64,000 nucleotides of DNA from JAJDYQ01 sp965214035 (GCA_965214035.1 OZ243932.1:682001-746000), one strand, 5' to 3'. Counted from the stretch's first letter, positions 44,118 to 53,930 are shown. Program-made: numbers and translations. The notes: generated from the letters alone by a model not told the origin.

Positions 44118-45794
44118 CTAATCCACAATACTGACCCCAATTCCTCTCGGATCACTGGCCGCACTGGTCTGACCGGAAGTTTTATCGTGTAGTATGAGTT
44201 GCATATTGCCGAATGGCCGGTCAAGCTGTTTTAGCCTGTGACCTGATGCCATCAGCTCATCCAGTTGCCGGTCCTTTAGTGCGCCCGGCTCAAACTGGAC
44301 AACATCCGGCAGATACTGGTGGTGAATGCGTGGTTTGGAGACGATTGCGGCGGCATCCAAACCCTGATACATGGCCAGAATACCCTGCAGCACCATGGTA
44401 ATAATCCGGCTTCCGCCAGGTGTGCCGATAATCATCAATCTGTCATGCCCTTCTACGAAGGTCGGCGACATACTGGATAGCATGCGCTTGCCCGGTGCTA
44501 TGGCATTCGCTTCACCGCCGGTCAGACCATAGGCGTTGGGGGTACCCGGACGTAATGAGAAATCATCCATTTCATTATTCAGCAGTACTCCGGTACCAGG
44601 CACGACAAATCCAGAACCAAATGGATAGTTGATGCTTAAAGTGGCGGATACGCGGTTTCCCTGACTATCGATAATTGAATAATGAGTGGTATTGTCGCTT
44701 TCCATAATATTGCTTCTTGAGTTTGCTGCCTCATCAAGAAGCGCACTGGGTGTGGCCTGTGTCAGATCGATATCCGACGCCTGCTTTGAGGCATAATGTC
44801 GGCTGACAAGCTGGGCCATATTGATGCCGACATGATCACTGTCTCCCATATAAACTGCCCTGTCCCGGTAGGCGCGACGCATAGCCTCTATCAATACATG
44901 GATTTTTTGCGTATCGGTTAGAGATATATCCTCAAACTGATCCAGCATGTTCATGATTTGTGCCAGCACAATTCCGCCGGATGAAGGCAGTGTGGCCGAG
45001 GTGATATTCAGCCCGCGCCACTGCCATTGAACGGGTTCGCGTTCAACTACCTGATATTCCTGTAAATCCCTGACAGACCATATACCGCCGGCGTTCCGGA
45101 CCTCCTGTACCAGCTTTTCTGCCAGTTCCCCCGCATAAAAGCCATTCCTGCCATGCTTTGCAACAAGCTCCAGCGTTTTTGCCAGATCGGGTTGTTTGAA
45201 TAGGTAGCCAGTGGCTGGAATATCGCCATCAACCAGAAATATACGGCGGGCCTCTACGGATTGGCGGATAACATCCTGCCTGAATTCGAGCAGTCGCCGA
45301 TAAATCTCATCCACAGTAAAGCCATTCCGTGCAATCAATATCGCGGGTTGTAGCAATCGACTCAGGGGCAGGGAACCGTACTTTTCCTGAATATGTGCAA
45401 GAGCTGCTATCTGACCGGGAATTCCTGCGGCAAGTGCTCCATTCATTGAAGCACCCTCGATCACGCTGCCCTGATTATCGAGATACATATCACGGTGGGC
45501 AGCCAGTGGTGCGCGTTCCCGGCCATCAACCATGATCGGCTTGTCATCACCGGTGCGCTGTAACAGCCAGAAACCACCGCCGCCGAGCCCGGAACTATAT
45601 GGTTCAACCACGGCGAGAACCATTGCCATGGTAACAGCCGCATCAAAGGCATTACCGCCCTGTCGCAATATTTGCATACCGGCTTCAGAAGCCAGCCCGT
45701 GTGCACTGGCGACCGCATTTCGGTAATTGGTTTTATCAGCGGATACTGCGCCTGAAAATAAAAACAATGCCAGCAGGTAGATAAAGCAACGCAT
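44118..45794 (-). CDS. ggt: Gamma-glutamyltranspeptidase
   Basis: About 558 residues from 45794 (MRCFIYLLALFLFSGAVSA signal peptide). Processed autocatalytically into two subunits at the nucleophile threonine in NTTHYSIID (second Thr); GSGFVVPGTGVLLNNEMDDFS, the MSPTF motif and GTPGGSRI follow as in the family. Periplasmic cleavage of glutathione and other gamma-glutamyl compounds. Last gene of the rsmD-coaD-fdx-ggt run. Confidence 0.95.
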   Translation of the reverse strand: MRCFIYLLALFLFSGAVSADKTNYRNAVASAHGLASEAGMQILRQGGNAFDAAVTMAMVLAVVEPYSSGLGGGGFWLLQRTGDDKPIMVDGRERAPLAAHRDMYLDNQGSVIEGASMNGALAAGIPGQIAALAHIQEKYGSLPLSRLLQPAILIARNGFTVDEIYRRLLEFRQDVIRQSVEARRIFLVDGDIPATGYLFKQPDLAKTLELVAKHGRNGFYAGELAEKLVQEVRNAGGIWSVRDLQEYQVVEREPVQWQWRGLNITSATLPSSGGIVLAQIMNMLDQFEDISLTDTQKIHVLIEAMRRAYRDRAVYMGDSDHVGINMAQLVSRHYASKQASDIDLTQATPSALLDEAANSRSNIMESDNTTHYSIIDSQGNRVSATLSINYPFGSGFVVPGTGVLLNNEMDDFSLRPGTPNAYGLTGGEANAIAPGKRMLSSMSPTFVEGHDRLMIIGTPGGSRIITMVLQGILAMYQGLDAAAIVSKPRIHHQYLPDVVQFEPGALKDRQLDELMASGHRLKQLDRPFGNMQLILHDKTSGQTSAASDPRGIGVSIVD

Positions 45795-45812
45795 CAGTAA
45801 GGCGACCACGGC

Positions 45813-46064
45813 TTAAGCAGCGCCATGCAGGCGTTTATATTTCGCCAGCAGTTCCTGTTCGGTTTCCACACGATCCGGATCCTTGGGGATACACTCGACC
45901 GGGCAAACCTGCACACATTGCGGCGCATCATAATGGCCAACACATTCAGTGCACAGCTCGGGGTTGATGACATAAATTTCACTGCCCTGTGATATGGCCT
46001 CGTTAGGGCATTCGGGTTCACAAACGTCACAGTTAATGCACTTGTCATTAATTATCAGAGCCAT
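45813..46064 (-). CDS. fdx: Ferredoxin with two [4Fe-4S] clusters (YfhL type)
   Basis: 83 residues from 46064, where AGGAGAGGATAACCCG precedes the ATG. Cluster motifs CINCDVCEPECPNEAI and CTEC...CVQVCPVEC with the longer spacer seen in YfhL and Pseudomonas FdxA-like ferredoxins. Cytosolic electron carrier. Starts five bases after coaD. Confidence 0.93.
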   Translation of the reverse strand: MALIINDKCINCDVCEPECPNEAISQGSEIYVINPELCTECVGHYDAPQCVQVCPVECIPKDPDRVETEQELLAKYKRLHGAA

Positions 46065-46068
46065 CGGG

Positions 46069-46551
46069 TTATCCTCTCCTGATTGCCTGTAATGCTTTGG
46101 CAACAACGGGATGCACGAAATTTGAAACATCACCCCCAAGGCTGGCAACTTCTTTCACCAGGCTCGAAGACAGAAAGGCATACTGCTCCGCCGGTGTCAG
46201 GAACATGGTTTCAATGTTTGCATTGAGAGAGCGATTCATGCCGGCCAGTTGGAACTCATATTCAAAGTCGGATACCGCACGCAGGCCGCGAAGCACCACC
46301 TGTGCATGCTGTGCCGCAGCAAAATCCATGAGCAAGCCTTCAAACGGCAACACCTCCACCCGATCCAGCCCGGCCAGCACGGCCTCGGCCAGCCGCATAC
46401 GCTCTTCCAGACTGAAGCTTGTATCCTTGCCGGTATCAATAGCCACAGCGAGGATGACTTTATCGAAAACCTTGATGGCACGCTGGCACAGGTCACTGTG
46501 GCCGCAGGTGATTGGGTCAAATGTACCCGGATATATTGCTGTTCGCTGCAT
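46069..46551 (-). CDS. coaD: Phosphopantetheine adenylyltransferase
   Basis: 160 residues. Fourth step of coenzyme A synthesis: ATP plus 4'-phosphopantetheine to dephospho-CoA. Nucleotidyltransferase motif YPGTFDPITCGHSDL at the N-terminus (TxGH), VLRGLRAVSDFEYEFQLAGMNR and FLSSSLVKEVASLGGDVS near the end. Follows rsmD by nine bases. Confidence 0.96.
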   Translation of the reverse strand: MQRTAIYPGTFDPITCGHSDLCQRAIKVFDKVILAVAIDTGKDTSFSLEERMRLAEAVLAGLDRVEVLPFEGLLMDFAAAQHAQVVLRGLRAVSDFEYEFQLAGMNRSLNANIETMFLTPAEQYAFLSSSLVKEVASLGGDVSNFVHPVVAKALQAIRRG

Positions 46552-46560
46552 AGCGGTATT

Positions 46561-47115
46561 CTATCGAAGAGCCAGATGATAAAATACCTGTCCGGCTTTT
46601 TGGGTATGCACAATCTGCCAGTTATCCGGGATATCATCGCCTGCCAGTTGTTGCTCGCTTTCCAGATAAATATGGGCGTTATCTGCAAGGAGGGCTTTTT
46701 TCTCCAGTATCCGGCAAGAGTTTTTCAGCAACCCTTTTCCATAGGGTGGGTCGAGAAAAATGACATCGTACCTGTCCTTTGCCTGCTCAAGAAAACGCTC
46801 GGCCGGGAGATTATGTACCTCGGCCCTGTTCAGCCTGATGCCTTCGACAGCCCGACGAATCTGTCTGGCAGCCCGCAGATTGGACTCCACCAGATCAATG
46901 CTGGTCGCCCCTCTTGATGCGGATTCGATTCCCAGAATGCCGCTACCGGCAAATAAGTCCAGACAGTGTGCGCCACGAATGACGTATTGCAGCCAATTGA
47001 ATAATGTTTCCCGTACCCGGTCCGGTGTTGGCCGCACTCCCGGTGCATCTACAAAATCCAGCCGGCGACCACGATGCTCACCGCCGATGATTCGCAAGTG
47101 CTGCCGTCGTGCCAT
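46561..47115 (-). CDS. rsmD: 16S rRNA (guanine966-N2)-methyltransferase
   Basis: 184 residues. N-terminal RIIGGEHRGRRLDF, SAM-binding LDLFAGSGILGIESASRG and the catalytic VIFLDPPY. Methylates G966 of 16S rRNA. Twelve bases after the second M16 gene, an order conserved in Pseudomonas. Confidence 0.95.
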   Translation of the reverse strand: MARRQHLRIIGGEHRGRRLDFVDAPGVRPTPDRVRETLFNWLQYVIRGAHCLDLFAGSGILGIESASRGATSIDLVESNLRAARQIRRAVEGIRLNRAEVHNLPAERFLEQAKDRYDVIFLDPPYGKGLLKNSCRILEKKALLADNAHIYLESEQQLAGDDIPDNWQIVHTQKAGQVFYHLALR

Positions 47116-47127
47116 GGTTGCAGTATC

Positions 47128-48510
47128 TCAACGCCCGGCTGCCTTGATACTGTCAGTCGTTACTGAATGGCGGGTACCTGACGGGTTATTTTTGCCGGAC
47201 CATACATCCTGCGGGCCGACCAGAACCACTGCCATCCGATCCGGGTGGAGTCTCCGCAGAAAGGCACTATTGATCTGCTCACGTGTTATCGAGTTCACCC
47301 GATCATTAAAGGTGCTCAGATAATCAAGGGGCAGGCCATAAAAGCCGATTGCCACCAGATTCTCGACAAGTTTTTTATTGCTATCGAGACGCAACGCAAA
47401 ACTGCCTGTGATATTTTGCTTTGAAGCTGCCATCTGTTGCGGGGTAATACCGGTGTTGATAAATTCTCTGAGTGTGTCACTCATAATGTTCAGGGCATCC
47501 TCCGCCGTCTCATTTTTTGTCTGGGCTACCATGGTAAAGGGTCCCAACGACCGCATGGGAGAAAAATAGCTATAGGCACTATAGGCATAGCCCCGTTTTT
47601 CACGTACCTCGTCACTGAGCAGGGAAGTCAGACCACTTCCTCCGAGCGTATGATTACCGATATAAAGTGCCAGATAATCATCATCCCCTCGTTTCATGCC
47701 AGGTTGGCCGACCCATATATGCGTCTGCAAAGAAGGATGATCGACATGGACAGTAGCTGCTTCCTGTAGAGGCTTTACCTCCGGCAGATATGGGGCAGGC
47801 TCACCCTCCTGCAAGCGACCGGACAATGACTCGGCCAGAGCCTCGGCCCTGGATCGTGAAACATCGCCCACAATAGCAATGATCGCATTACGGGCTACAT
47901 AAAAACTTTCATAATAAGAGCGCACATCCTCCAGAGTTATATTCTGGATACTTTCTTCCGTGCCTTGCGAAGGAGTTGCATAGGGATGGCTGCCATATAC
48001 CGATCTCATAAAAGCCTTTCTGGCCAATGTACCCGGCCTCTGCTTATCCGCTTTCAGGGAAACCAGTATATTATTGACATCACGCTGAAACGCCACCTCA
48101 GGAAAAGCAGGTTCGGATAAAACCGTGGACATTAACTCCATAGCCTCCAGTAGTATTTTCTTCTCGGACAGAGTGCGCAGCTCCAGCCAGGCCATATCCC
48201 GCAAAGACTCGTTACCCAGCCGGGCACCGATACTATCCAATCGCCGGGCAATCATATCGGCATTCATTCCGCCAGCACCCTCAATCAATAACCCGTTGGT
48301 CAGAGACGCCAGACCGGGATTTTCACCATCTCTTGCGCTACCGGCATCAAACACAATTCGGATATCAACGACCGGGATTTCCGGGGCAGGGGTAAAATAA
48401 ACATGCGAACCATTGGCAGTTTGCCAGTGCTGAATGATCGGTATGGCAAGTGCCGGCGTCGCAAGCACAGCAAACCCCAGTAAGCAGGCGGCGATCAATC
48501 GGTTATTCAC
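47128..48510 (-). CDS. M16 peptidase-like protein, catalytically inactive subunit
   Basis: 460 residues with signal peptide (LLGFAVLATPALA). Two M16 half-domains are visible, but the place of the zinc motif HxxEH reads LTNGLLIEGAGGM, so no zinc site. The C-terminal R..Y type substrate loop SDEVREKRGYAYSAYSYFSP is kept. Expected to pair with the active M16 protein encoded two bases upstream, like the alpha and beta subunits of mitochondrial processing peptidase. Periplasmic. Confidence 0.88.
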   Translation of the reverse strand: MNNRLIAACLLGFAVLATPALAIPIIQHWQTANGSHVYFTPAPEIPVVDIRIVFDAGSARDGENPGLASLTNGLLIEGAGGMNADMIARRLDSIGARLGNESLRDMAWLELRTLSEKKILLEAMELMSTVLSEPAFPEVAFQRDVNNILVSLKADKQRPGTLARKAFMRSVYGSHPYATPSQGTEESIQNITLEDVRSYYESFYVARNAIIAIVGDVSRSRAEALAESLSGRLQEGEPAPYLPEVKPLQEAATVHVDHPSLQTHIWVGQPGMKRGDDDYLALYIGNHTLGGSGLTSLLSDEVREKRGYAYSAYSYFSPMRSLGPFTMVAQTKNETAEDALNIMSDTLREFINTGITPQQMAASKQNITGSFALRLDSNKKLVENLVAIGFYGLPLDYLSTFNDRVNSITREQINSAFLRRLHPDRMAVVLVGPQDVWSGKNNPSGTRHSVTTDSIKAAGR

Positions 48511-48512
48511 TG

Positions 48513-49889
48513 TTACTCTCCCTGTATATGGGGTGCTACGGAGACTTTTGGTCCGGCAGAACCTGGTATGGGTTGCGGATGAAGAATGGTCACCGTCAGG
48601 CGCTCATTATTCAGGTAAGTCTTTGCTGCGTGCATGATCTGCTCGGCGGTCACATCTTTTATTTTCTGGTCGAACACCTCATCGGCCTGCCAGCCGATGC
48701 CAACAGTTTCCAGGGTGCCCAGCTGCATGGCCTGATAAAAAACCGAGTCTTTCTGATAGGTGCGATCAGCCAGTATCTGGGTCTGGGCCCTGTTGAGTTC
48801 CTCTTCTGAAACCGGTTGCTTTTTCAACCGCTCAATCTGCTCCCGCAGTGCAGCTTCCACCTCTGCCACATCCACTCCGCCGGCCGGTATCGCTGACAGG
48901 GTGAACAACGTTTGTAAACGACCATGCGGATTATAGGAAAGCGAACCTCTGGAGATTAACTGCCGGTCACGCAACAACTCACTGGTTAGCCGCGAACTGC
49001 CGCCACCATCGAGTATCCATGCCAACACCTCCAGTGCATAGACATCATCCGGATTATCGGCGGTTTTCAGGGTAGGTGTCTTATAGCCCATGAGGATATA
49101 CTCAATAGTTGCCGGCAGCTTGATGCTTATGCGCCGTTCACCATACTGCGGTACCTCGGTACGTGGTTTGGGCTGTGCAATCTGCTCGGCATCAATGGGT
49201 TCATAGTATTTCTTCGCCAGCATCAAAACCTCCTCAGGTTCCACATCTCCAGCAACCACCAGTGTCGCATTGTTGGGTGCATACCAGCTCTCATACCAGA
49301 GACGGACATCTTTCAGGCTGTAATTTTCTATATCTGTCATCCAGCCTATGACGGAATGATGATAAGGACTGTTGACGAATGCCGTTGCACGAAACTGCTC
49401 ATAGGCGCGGGCCTGTGGATTATCATCGGTACGCAGGCGGCGCTCCTCCGCCACCACATCACGCTCTTTCAGAAACTCATCGGCTGGTAATGCGGCGTTA
49501 CGCATACGATCCGATTCAAGTTTCATGGCAATTCCAAGGCGGGATTTCTCCAGACGCTGAAAATAAGCGGTATAATCGGGACCGGTAAAGGCATTTTCAC
49601 GCCCGCCATTGGCGGCAATAATCCGGGAAAACTCACCTGCCGGATATTTTTCCGTACCCTTGAACAACATGTGCTCCAGCATATGTGAAATGCCGGTAAT
49701 CCCGCCATGCTCATAACTCGAACCGACTTTATACCAGACCTGCTGCACTACAACCGGAGATCGGCGATCCGGTTTTACCAGCACCTTCATGCCATTATCC
49801 AGCAGATACTCATAAACTCTGGCCTGCGCCATGGCCGGAAAAACCAGCAGTACTAAAAGGCCAAGTATTATTCTTGGATGGAATTTCAT
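48513..49889 (-). CDS. M16 zinc peptidase, catalytic subunit
   Basis: 458 residues from the ATG at 49889 (MKFHPRIILGLLVLLVFPAMAQA signal peptide). Zinc-binding HMLEH within GISHMLEHMLFKGTEKYP, with the downstream glutamate region ENAFTGPDYTAYFQ. Family: periplasmic PqqL/YhjJ-like oligopeptidases. Operon with the inactive partner; divergent from ftsY. Confidence 0.92.
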   Translation of the reverse strand: MKFHPRIILGLLVLLVFPAMAQARVYEYLLDNGMKVLVKPDRRSPVVVQQVWYKVGSSYEHGGITGISHMLEHMLFKGTEKYPAGEFSRIIAANGGRENAFTGPDYTAYFQRLEKSRLGIAMKLESDRMRNAALPADEFLKERDVVAEERRLRTDDNPQARAYEQFRATAFVNSPYHHSVIGWMTDIENYSLKDVRLWYESWYAPNNATLVVAGDVEPEEVLMLAKKYYEPIDAEQIAQPKPRTEVPQYGERRISIKLPATIEYILMGYKTPTLKTADNPDDVYALEVLAWILDGGGSSRLTSELLRDRQLISRGSLSYNPHGRLQTLFTLSAIPAGGVDVAEVEAALREQIERLKKQPVSEEELNRAQTQILADRTYQKDSVFYQAMQLGTLETVGIGWQADEVFDQKIKDVTAEQIMHAAKTYLNNERLTVTILHPQPIPGSAGPKVSVAPHIQGE

Positions 49890-49927
49890 CAGATATTTTT
49901 CCTGTGCGCCTGTCCCGGTGTGATGGT

Positions 49928-49957
49928 AGGATACACCCCCACTGAGACTATTGACAA
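49928..49957 (-). promoter_or_regulatory. Likely promoter of the M16-rsmD-coaD operon
   Basis: Minus strand TTGTCA (49957-49952), 18 bases, TATCCT (49933-49928), 39 bases before the M16 start, in the divergent gap with ftsY. Confidence 0.4.
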
Positions 49958-50006
49958 GCCCTAAAGTTTCTCTGCGCCGATTACAAATCAGCAACACTAT
50001 CAAACC

Positions 50007-50996
50007 ATGTTCAGCTTCGGTAAAAAAGACAAAACGGATCGCTCTGGCAAAACCGATTGCAGACGGTCGTCTGGACAACCCCTTCGTGCAAGGTTCCGAA
50101 AAGGGTTGAGCCGGACACGGCAGGCATTGTTGGGGGGGCTCCCCGGGATTTCCGGGGACTCCGCCCATTCGGAAGCTGCTCTGGAGGAACTGGAGATGAG
50201 ATTACTAATGGCGGATGTTGGTGTGGAAGCCACTCGCGAAATCATCGACGAACTTGGCAAAAATAACAAAGATACGGGCAATCTCATCAATGAACTGCGC
50301 CGCATTCTGCGGGACAGGCTTCAGGCACATGAAAAGCCTCTGGAGGTTGATGAGCTGCCGTCACCTGCCGTGATACTGGTCGTCGGAGTCAACGGAGTGG
50401 GCAAAACCACCACCATAGGTAAACTTGCGTACCGTTTTCAGGCCCGAGGTAAAAAAGTCATGCTGGCGGCCGGTGACACATTTCGTGCTGCCGCTGTGGA
50501 GCAGTTGCAGAGCTGGGGCGAACGCCATGATATCCCGGTCATAGCCCAGACAACCGGTGCAGACTCCGCCTCGGTCATCTACGACGCATTTACCGCTGCA
50601 CGGGTGCGCCACATCGACATACTGATCGCCGATACAGCAGGCCGGCTGCACAACCAGTCAAACCTGATGGAAGAACTTGCGAAGATCAAACGGGTTCTCG
50701 GCCGAATTGATACACACGCCCCCCATGAAACCCTGCTGATTCTGGATGCCGGCACCGGCCAGAATGCCATATCCCAGACACAGGAATTTCATCGTGTCAT
50801 CGATGTTACCGGGCTGGCAGTAACCAAGTTCGACGGTACTGCCAGAGGTGGGGTACTGTTCGCACTTGCCCGCCGGTTCGATATTCCTGTTCGTTATATT
50901 GGAGTTGGTGAACAGGCTGAAGACCTGCGTGATTTTCATGCGGCGGAGTTTATCGACACCCTGCTGGATGTTGAGTATGTCGCCAGCGATGCCTAA
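50007..50996 (+). CDS. ftsY: Signal recognition particle receptor
   Basis: 329 residues. NG GTPase: GVNGVGKTTTIGKLA (G1), DTFRAAA, DTAGRLHN (G3), TKFDGTARGG (G4) and GVGEQAEDLRDF. The long acidic A domain of E. coli FtsY is missing; only a short basic N-terminus (KKDKTDRSGKTDCRRS) precedes the N domain, as in many shorter homologues. Targets ribosome-SRP complexes to the membrane. Heads ftsYEX. Confidence 0.95.
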   Translation: MFSFGKKDKTDRSGKTDCRRSSGQPLRARFRKGLSRTRQALLGGLPGISGDSAHSEAALEELEMRLLMADVGVEATREIIDELGKNNKDTGNLINELRRILRDRLQAHEKPLEVDELPSPAVILVVGVNGVGKTTTIGKLAYRFQARGKKVMLAAGDTFRAAAVEQLQSWGERHDIPVIAQTTGADSASVIYDAFTAARVRHIDILIADTAGRLHNQSNLMEELAKIKRVLGRIDTHAPHETLLILDAGTGQNAISQTQEFHRVIDVTGLAVTKFDGTARGGVLFALARRFDIPVRYIGVGEQAEDLRDFHAAEFIDTLLDVEYVASDA

Positions 50997-51007
50997 GCCA
51001 TGGCACG

Positions 51008-51688
51008 ATGCTGCAATTTATTAACGTTTCCAAACGCTATGCCAACGGGCACGAGGCGCTGAACAATGTCAGCCTGAATATCAACCGGGGAGAGCTCATC
51101 TTTCTGTCCGGTCATTCAGGCGCAGGAAAAAGCACGCTGTTAAAGCTCATCCCCATCCTGGAGCGGCCGACACAAGGCGACATCATCCTTGATGGGGCCA
51201 ACATAGTGCGGATGAAAAAATACTATATTCCACTGCTGCGCCGTAATATCGGCATGGTATTCCAGGACCACCACCTGCTGTTTGATCGGCCTGTTATCAA
51301 CAATGTCATGCTGCCGCTGGAAATATCGGGCATGGACCGCAAAGAGTGCCGCAAACGCGCCCAGGCTGCTCTTGACAAAGTGGGACTCCTCAACAAACAG
51401 AACTGTGATCCGATAACGCTTTCCACCGGCGAACAACAGCGTGTTGGTATTGCCAGAGCGGTAGTCAATCGTCCGCCGATTCTGCTGGCAGACGAACCGA
51501 CAGGCAATCTTGACCCGAAACTGTCGCAGGAAATTATGAACCTGCTGAGTCAATTCAATTCCGTGGGTGTCACCGCTATTATTGCGACCCACGATATCCG
51601 GCTGGCGAGGAAGATGCACCGTCGCATGGTTGTACTACACCGGGGCAGGCTACTTGAGGCCGATATGGCGGATACCGGTCATGGCTAG
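51008..51688 (+). CDS. ftsE: Cell division ATP-binding protein
   Basis: 226 residues. Walker A GHSGAGKST, signature LSTGEQQRV, Walker B ILLADEPTGNLD. With FtsX it controls amidase activation at the septum. Eleven bases after ftsY; ends in TAG, overlapping ftsX by eight bases. Confidence 0.95.
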   Translation: MLQFINVSKRYANGHEALNNVSLNINRGELIFLSGHSGAGKSTLLKLIPILERPTQGDIILDGANIVRMKKYYIPLLRRNIGMVFQDHHLLFDRPVINNVMLPLEISGMDRKECRKRAQAALDKVGLLNKQNCDPITLSTGEQQRVGIARAVVNRPPILLADEPTGNLDPKLSQEIMNLLSQFNSVGVTAIIATHDIRLARKMHRRMVVLHRGRLLEADMADTGHG

Positions 51689-52643
51689 GCAGACAAGGGC
51701 GGCCACCTCCCGGATAACGCGCATGGTACGGCTGCGTTCCTGGGTGCTCCATCATTTCAGTTGCGCACATGAAAGCCTGAGCCGCCTGCTTAAAACGCCG
51801 CTTGCCAGCCTGCTGACTGTGGCCATGCTGGCCATTGCCCTGGCGCTGCCCGGCGGTTTGTATATGCTGACTCAAAACATGCTGGCCCTGAGTGGGCATT
51901 GGGAAGCCGACACACAAATCAGCCTGTACCTGCGTGAAGATCTGGACGAGCAGGTCGCCAGAAACATGATTGCGAACTTACAAAAGGATCATCGGATAAC
52001 AAAAGTGCAATTTATGAATCGGGATGAAGCTCTGGATGAATTCCGGCAAATGACAGGTTTCGACGAAGCCCTGGACAGGCTGGAGCATAATCCTCTACCT
52101 CCGGTAATACTGCTCTCGCCGCGCAAAGATCTGACCGCTGACGCACTGACCGAACTGCTGAAAGAGTTGACGGCAATGTTGCAGATCGATCTGGTACAGC
52201 TTGACCTCGAATGGATAAAGCGCTTGAAAGGCATTTTAGGACTCATTCAGCGCAGCCTGCTGATTGTAGCCGGCCTGCTGGCCATTGCTGTAGTTCTGGT
52301 TGTCGGCAATACCATTCGGCTGGAAATCGAAAATCGTCGGGATGAAATCGTGATCACCCGATTATTCGGTGCCACCCATGCCTTTATTCGTCGTCCCTTT
52401 CTCTACGATGGTATATGGTTTGGCCTGTTGGGTGGCCTGCTGGCCTGCATCCTGATTTATGCCGCGCTTCGAGTGCTGAGCGAGCCGGTTGGCAGACTGA
52501 TAGAACTCTACAACAGCAGTTTCCAGCCTGTCTATCCGGGCCTGTCCTTTATCGCGGCGCTGACAATATTCGCCGCACTGCTCGGCTACCTTGGTGCATG
52601 GACCGCCGTCAGCCAGCACTTACATAAAATAGAACCTGAATAA
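51681..52643 (+). CDS. ftsX: Cell division permease-like protein
   Basis: 320 residues from 51681 (MARQTRAATSR). A basic cytoplasmic N-terminus, first membrane segment (LLTVAMLAIALALPGGLYML), the periplasmic FtsX extracellular domain (QISLYLREDLDEQVARNMI), and three C-terminal membrane segments around RRDEIVITRLFGATHAFIRRPFLYDG. In most relatives rpoH follows; here it does not. Confidence 0.94.
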   Translation: MARQTRAATSRITRMVRLRSWVLHHFSCAHESLSRLLKTPLASLLTVAMLAIALALPGGLYMLTQNMLALSGHWEADTQISLYLREDLDEQVARNMIANLQKDHRITKVQFMNRDEALDEFRQMTGFDEALDRLEHNPLPPVILLSPRKDLTADALTELLKELTAMLQIDLVQLDLEWIKRLKGILGLIQRSLLIVAGLLAIAVVLVVGNTIRLEIENRRDEIVITRLFGATHAFIRRPFLYDGIWFGLLGGLLACILIYAALRVLSEPVGRLIELYNSSFQPVYPGLSFIAALTIFAALLGYLGAWTAVSQHLHKIEPE

Positions 52644-52722
52644 GTATGTCGTCGGCAGCTGTGAAAAACATAACGACAGCATAGGATGCAGCCGCCCTGA
52701 TGGTACCTCATCCGGGATATTC

Positions 52723-53901
52723 ATGGGCAGTGGTTATATTCCTACACTGTCTTCAGACAGTAAGACTCAGGCAGATAACATGGATGAAATGTCAAAAGAA
52801 TTGAATCATCAGGAAATAATGCACTCCGTGATCCGGCGGATAGCGACCGGGCCGCATTTGAGCAAGGATATATCCTTTGCGGAGGCCCGCGCCGGCATAC
52901 AGGGAGTACTTGGCGGACACATCAGCCCCGTGCAATCAGCCATCTTCCTGATCGCGCTTCGCATGAAGCGCGAGACCGAAGAAGAAAACGCCGGTATTTT
53001 GCAGGGAATCATGGACCACTCCGGTCATGCCGTGGCCGATGTGGACGCTGTTCTGGATATTGCCGACCCTTACGACGGTTGGAATCGTGGATTACCGGTT
53101 GCGGCATTTTTACCTGCTGTTATGGCGGCGGCAGGTATGCCGAGCATCTCGCATGGCCTGCGGGCCGTAGGTCCGAAATATGGAGCGACTCACCACATGG
53201 TGCTAAAAGAAGCCGGCAAGCGAACCGATCTGACGCTACAGCAGGCCGTTGACCAGATTTCCAATGCTGATATCGGCTGGAGCTATCTCGATCAGTCCAT
53301 TTACTGTCCGGTCCTGCATGGCATGTTCGACTTTCGCAGAGAGATCATCAAACGCACGGCGATTACAACCGTAGAAGTACTGATTGGGCCGGTGCGCGGA
53401 CGCAATACCACACATATTATGACCGGCTACGTACACAAAGCCTACCCGCCTCTGTACGCAAGTCTGGCACGCCATGGAAAGTTTGATTCGGCCATGATCG
53501 TGCGTGGAGTAGAAGGCAGCGTGATCCCCTCTCTGCAGCAACCGGCCCGGCTGTTTTATTACCACGATATGGGCGAAGGTCAGGAGATAAACCTGAATCC
53601 TGCCGAGCTTGGTTTCGAGCACAACACACGGTGCGTTCCGCTGCCGGACTCTATAGAGAAAGCCAGGGGAGGAACCGCATCCAATCCGCAGTATATAGCG
53701 GAAATTGCCAGACTGGCTGCCGAGGCAGGTCTGGAAGCACTCAACGGTGGTCAGGGTGCGGCCTATGACAGCCTGGTTTATTCCGGTGCGATTGCCTGGC
53801 GGCACCTGAATCGAGATATCTCCTTGCTGGATGCAGCCGACCATATGCGCAGTGTGCTCGATAATGGGCAGGCTTTGAAACGATTTCAGGCCGCCCAATG
53901 A
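52723..53901 (+). CDS. TrpD2-like (anthranilate phosphoribosyltransferase-related) protein
   Basis: 392 residues; ATGs at 52780 and 52789 are alternative starts. N-terminal helical half (LSFAEARAGIQGVLGGHISPVQSAIFLIALRMKRET) and the nucleoside phosphorylase-type domain (ISHGLRAVGPKYGATHH). The PRPP loop GTGGD of true TrpD is replaced by DPYDGWNRG, so tryptophan synthesis is unlikely; TrpD2/YbiB relatives bind nucleic acid. Stands alone downstream of ftsX. Convergent with the RelA/SpoT gene. Confidence 0.7.
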   Translation: MGSGYIPTLSSDSKTQADNMDEMSKELNHQEIMHSVIRRIATGPHLSKDISFAEARAGIQGVLGGHISPVQSAIFLIALRMKRETEEENAGILQGIMDHSGHAVADVDAVLDIADPYDGWNRGLPVAAFLPAVMAAAGMPSISHGLRAVGPKYGATHHMVLKEAGKRTDLTLQQAVDQISNADIGWSYLDQSIYCPVLHGMFDFRREIIKRTAITTVEVLIGPVRGRNTTHIMTGYVHKAYPPLYASLARHGKFDSAMIVRGVEGSVIPSLQQPARLFYYHDMGEGQEINLNPAELGFEHNTRCVPLPDSIEKARGGTASNPQYIAEIARLAAEAGLEALNGGQGAAYDSLVYSGAIAWRHLNRDISLLDAADHMRSVLDNGQALKRFQAAQ

Positions 53902-53914
53902 TGTCCGCTATATC

Positions 53915-53930
53915 AGGGCTTTCGAGCCCT
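53915..53930. terminator. Short hairpin after the TrpD2-like gene
   Basis: AGGGCT-TTCG-AGCCCT: perfect 6-bp stem with a stable TTCG-type loop, 14 bases past the stop. No direct T run, so termination is only suggested. Confidence 0.4.

Noticed and set aside
49890..50168. 93-codon N-terminal extension of the catalytic M16 peptidase
   Set aside because: It overlaps ftsY on the other strand and precedes a clear signal peptide start at 49889.
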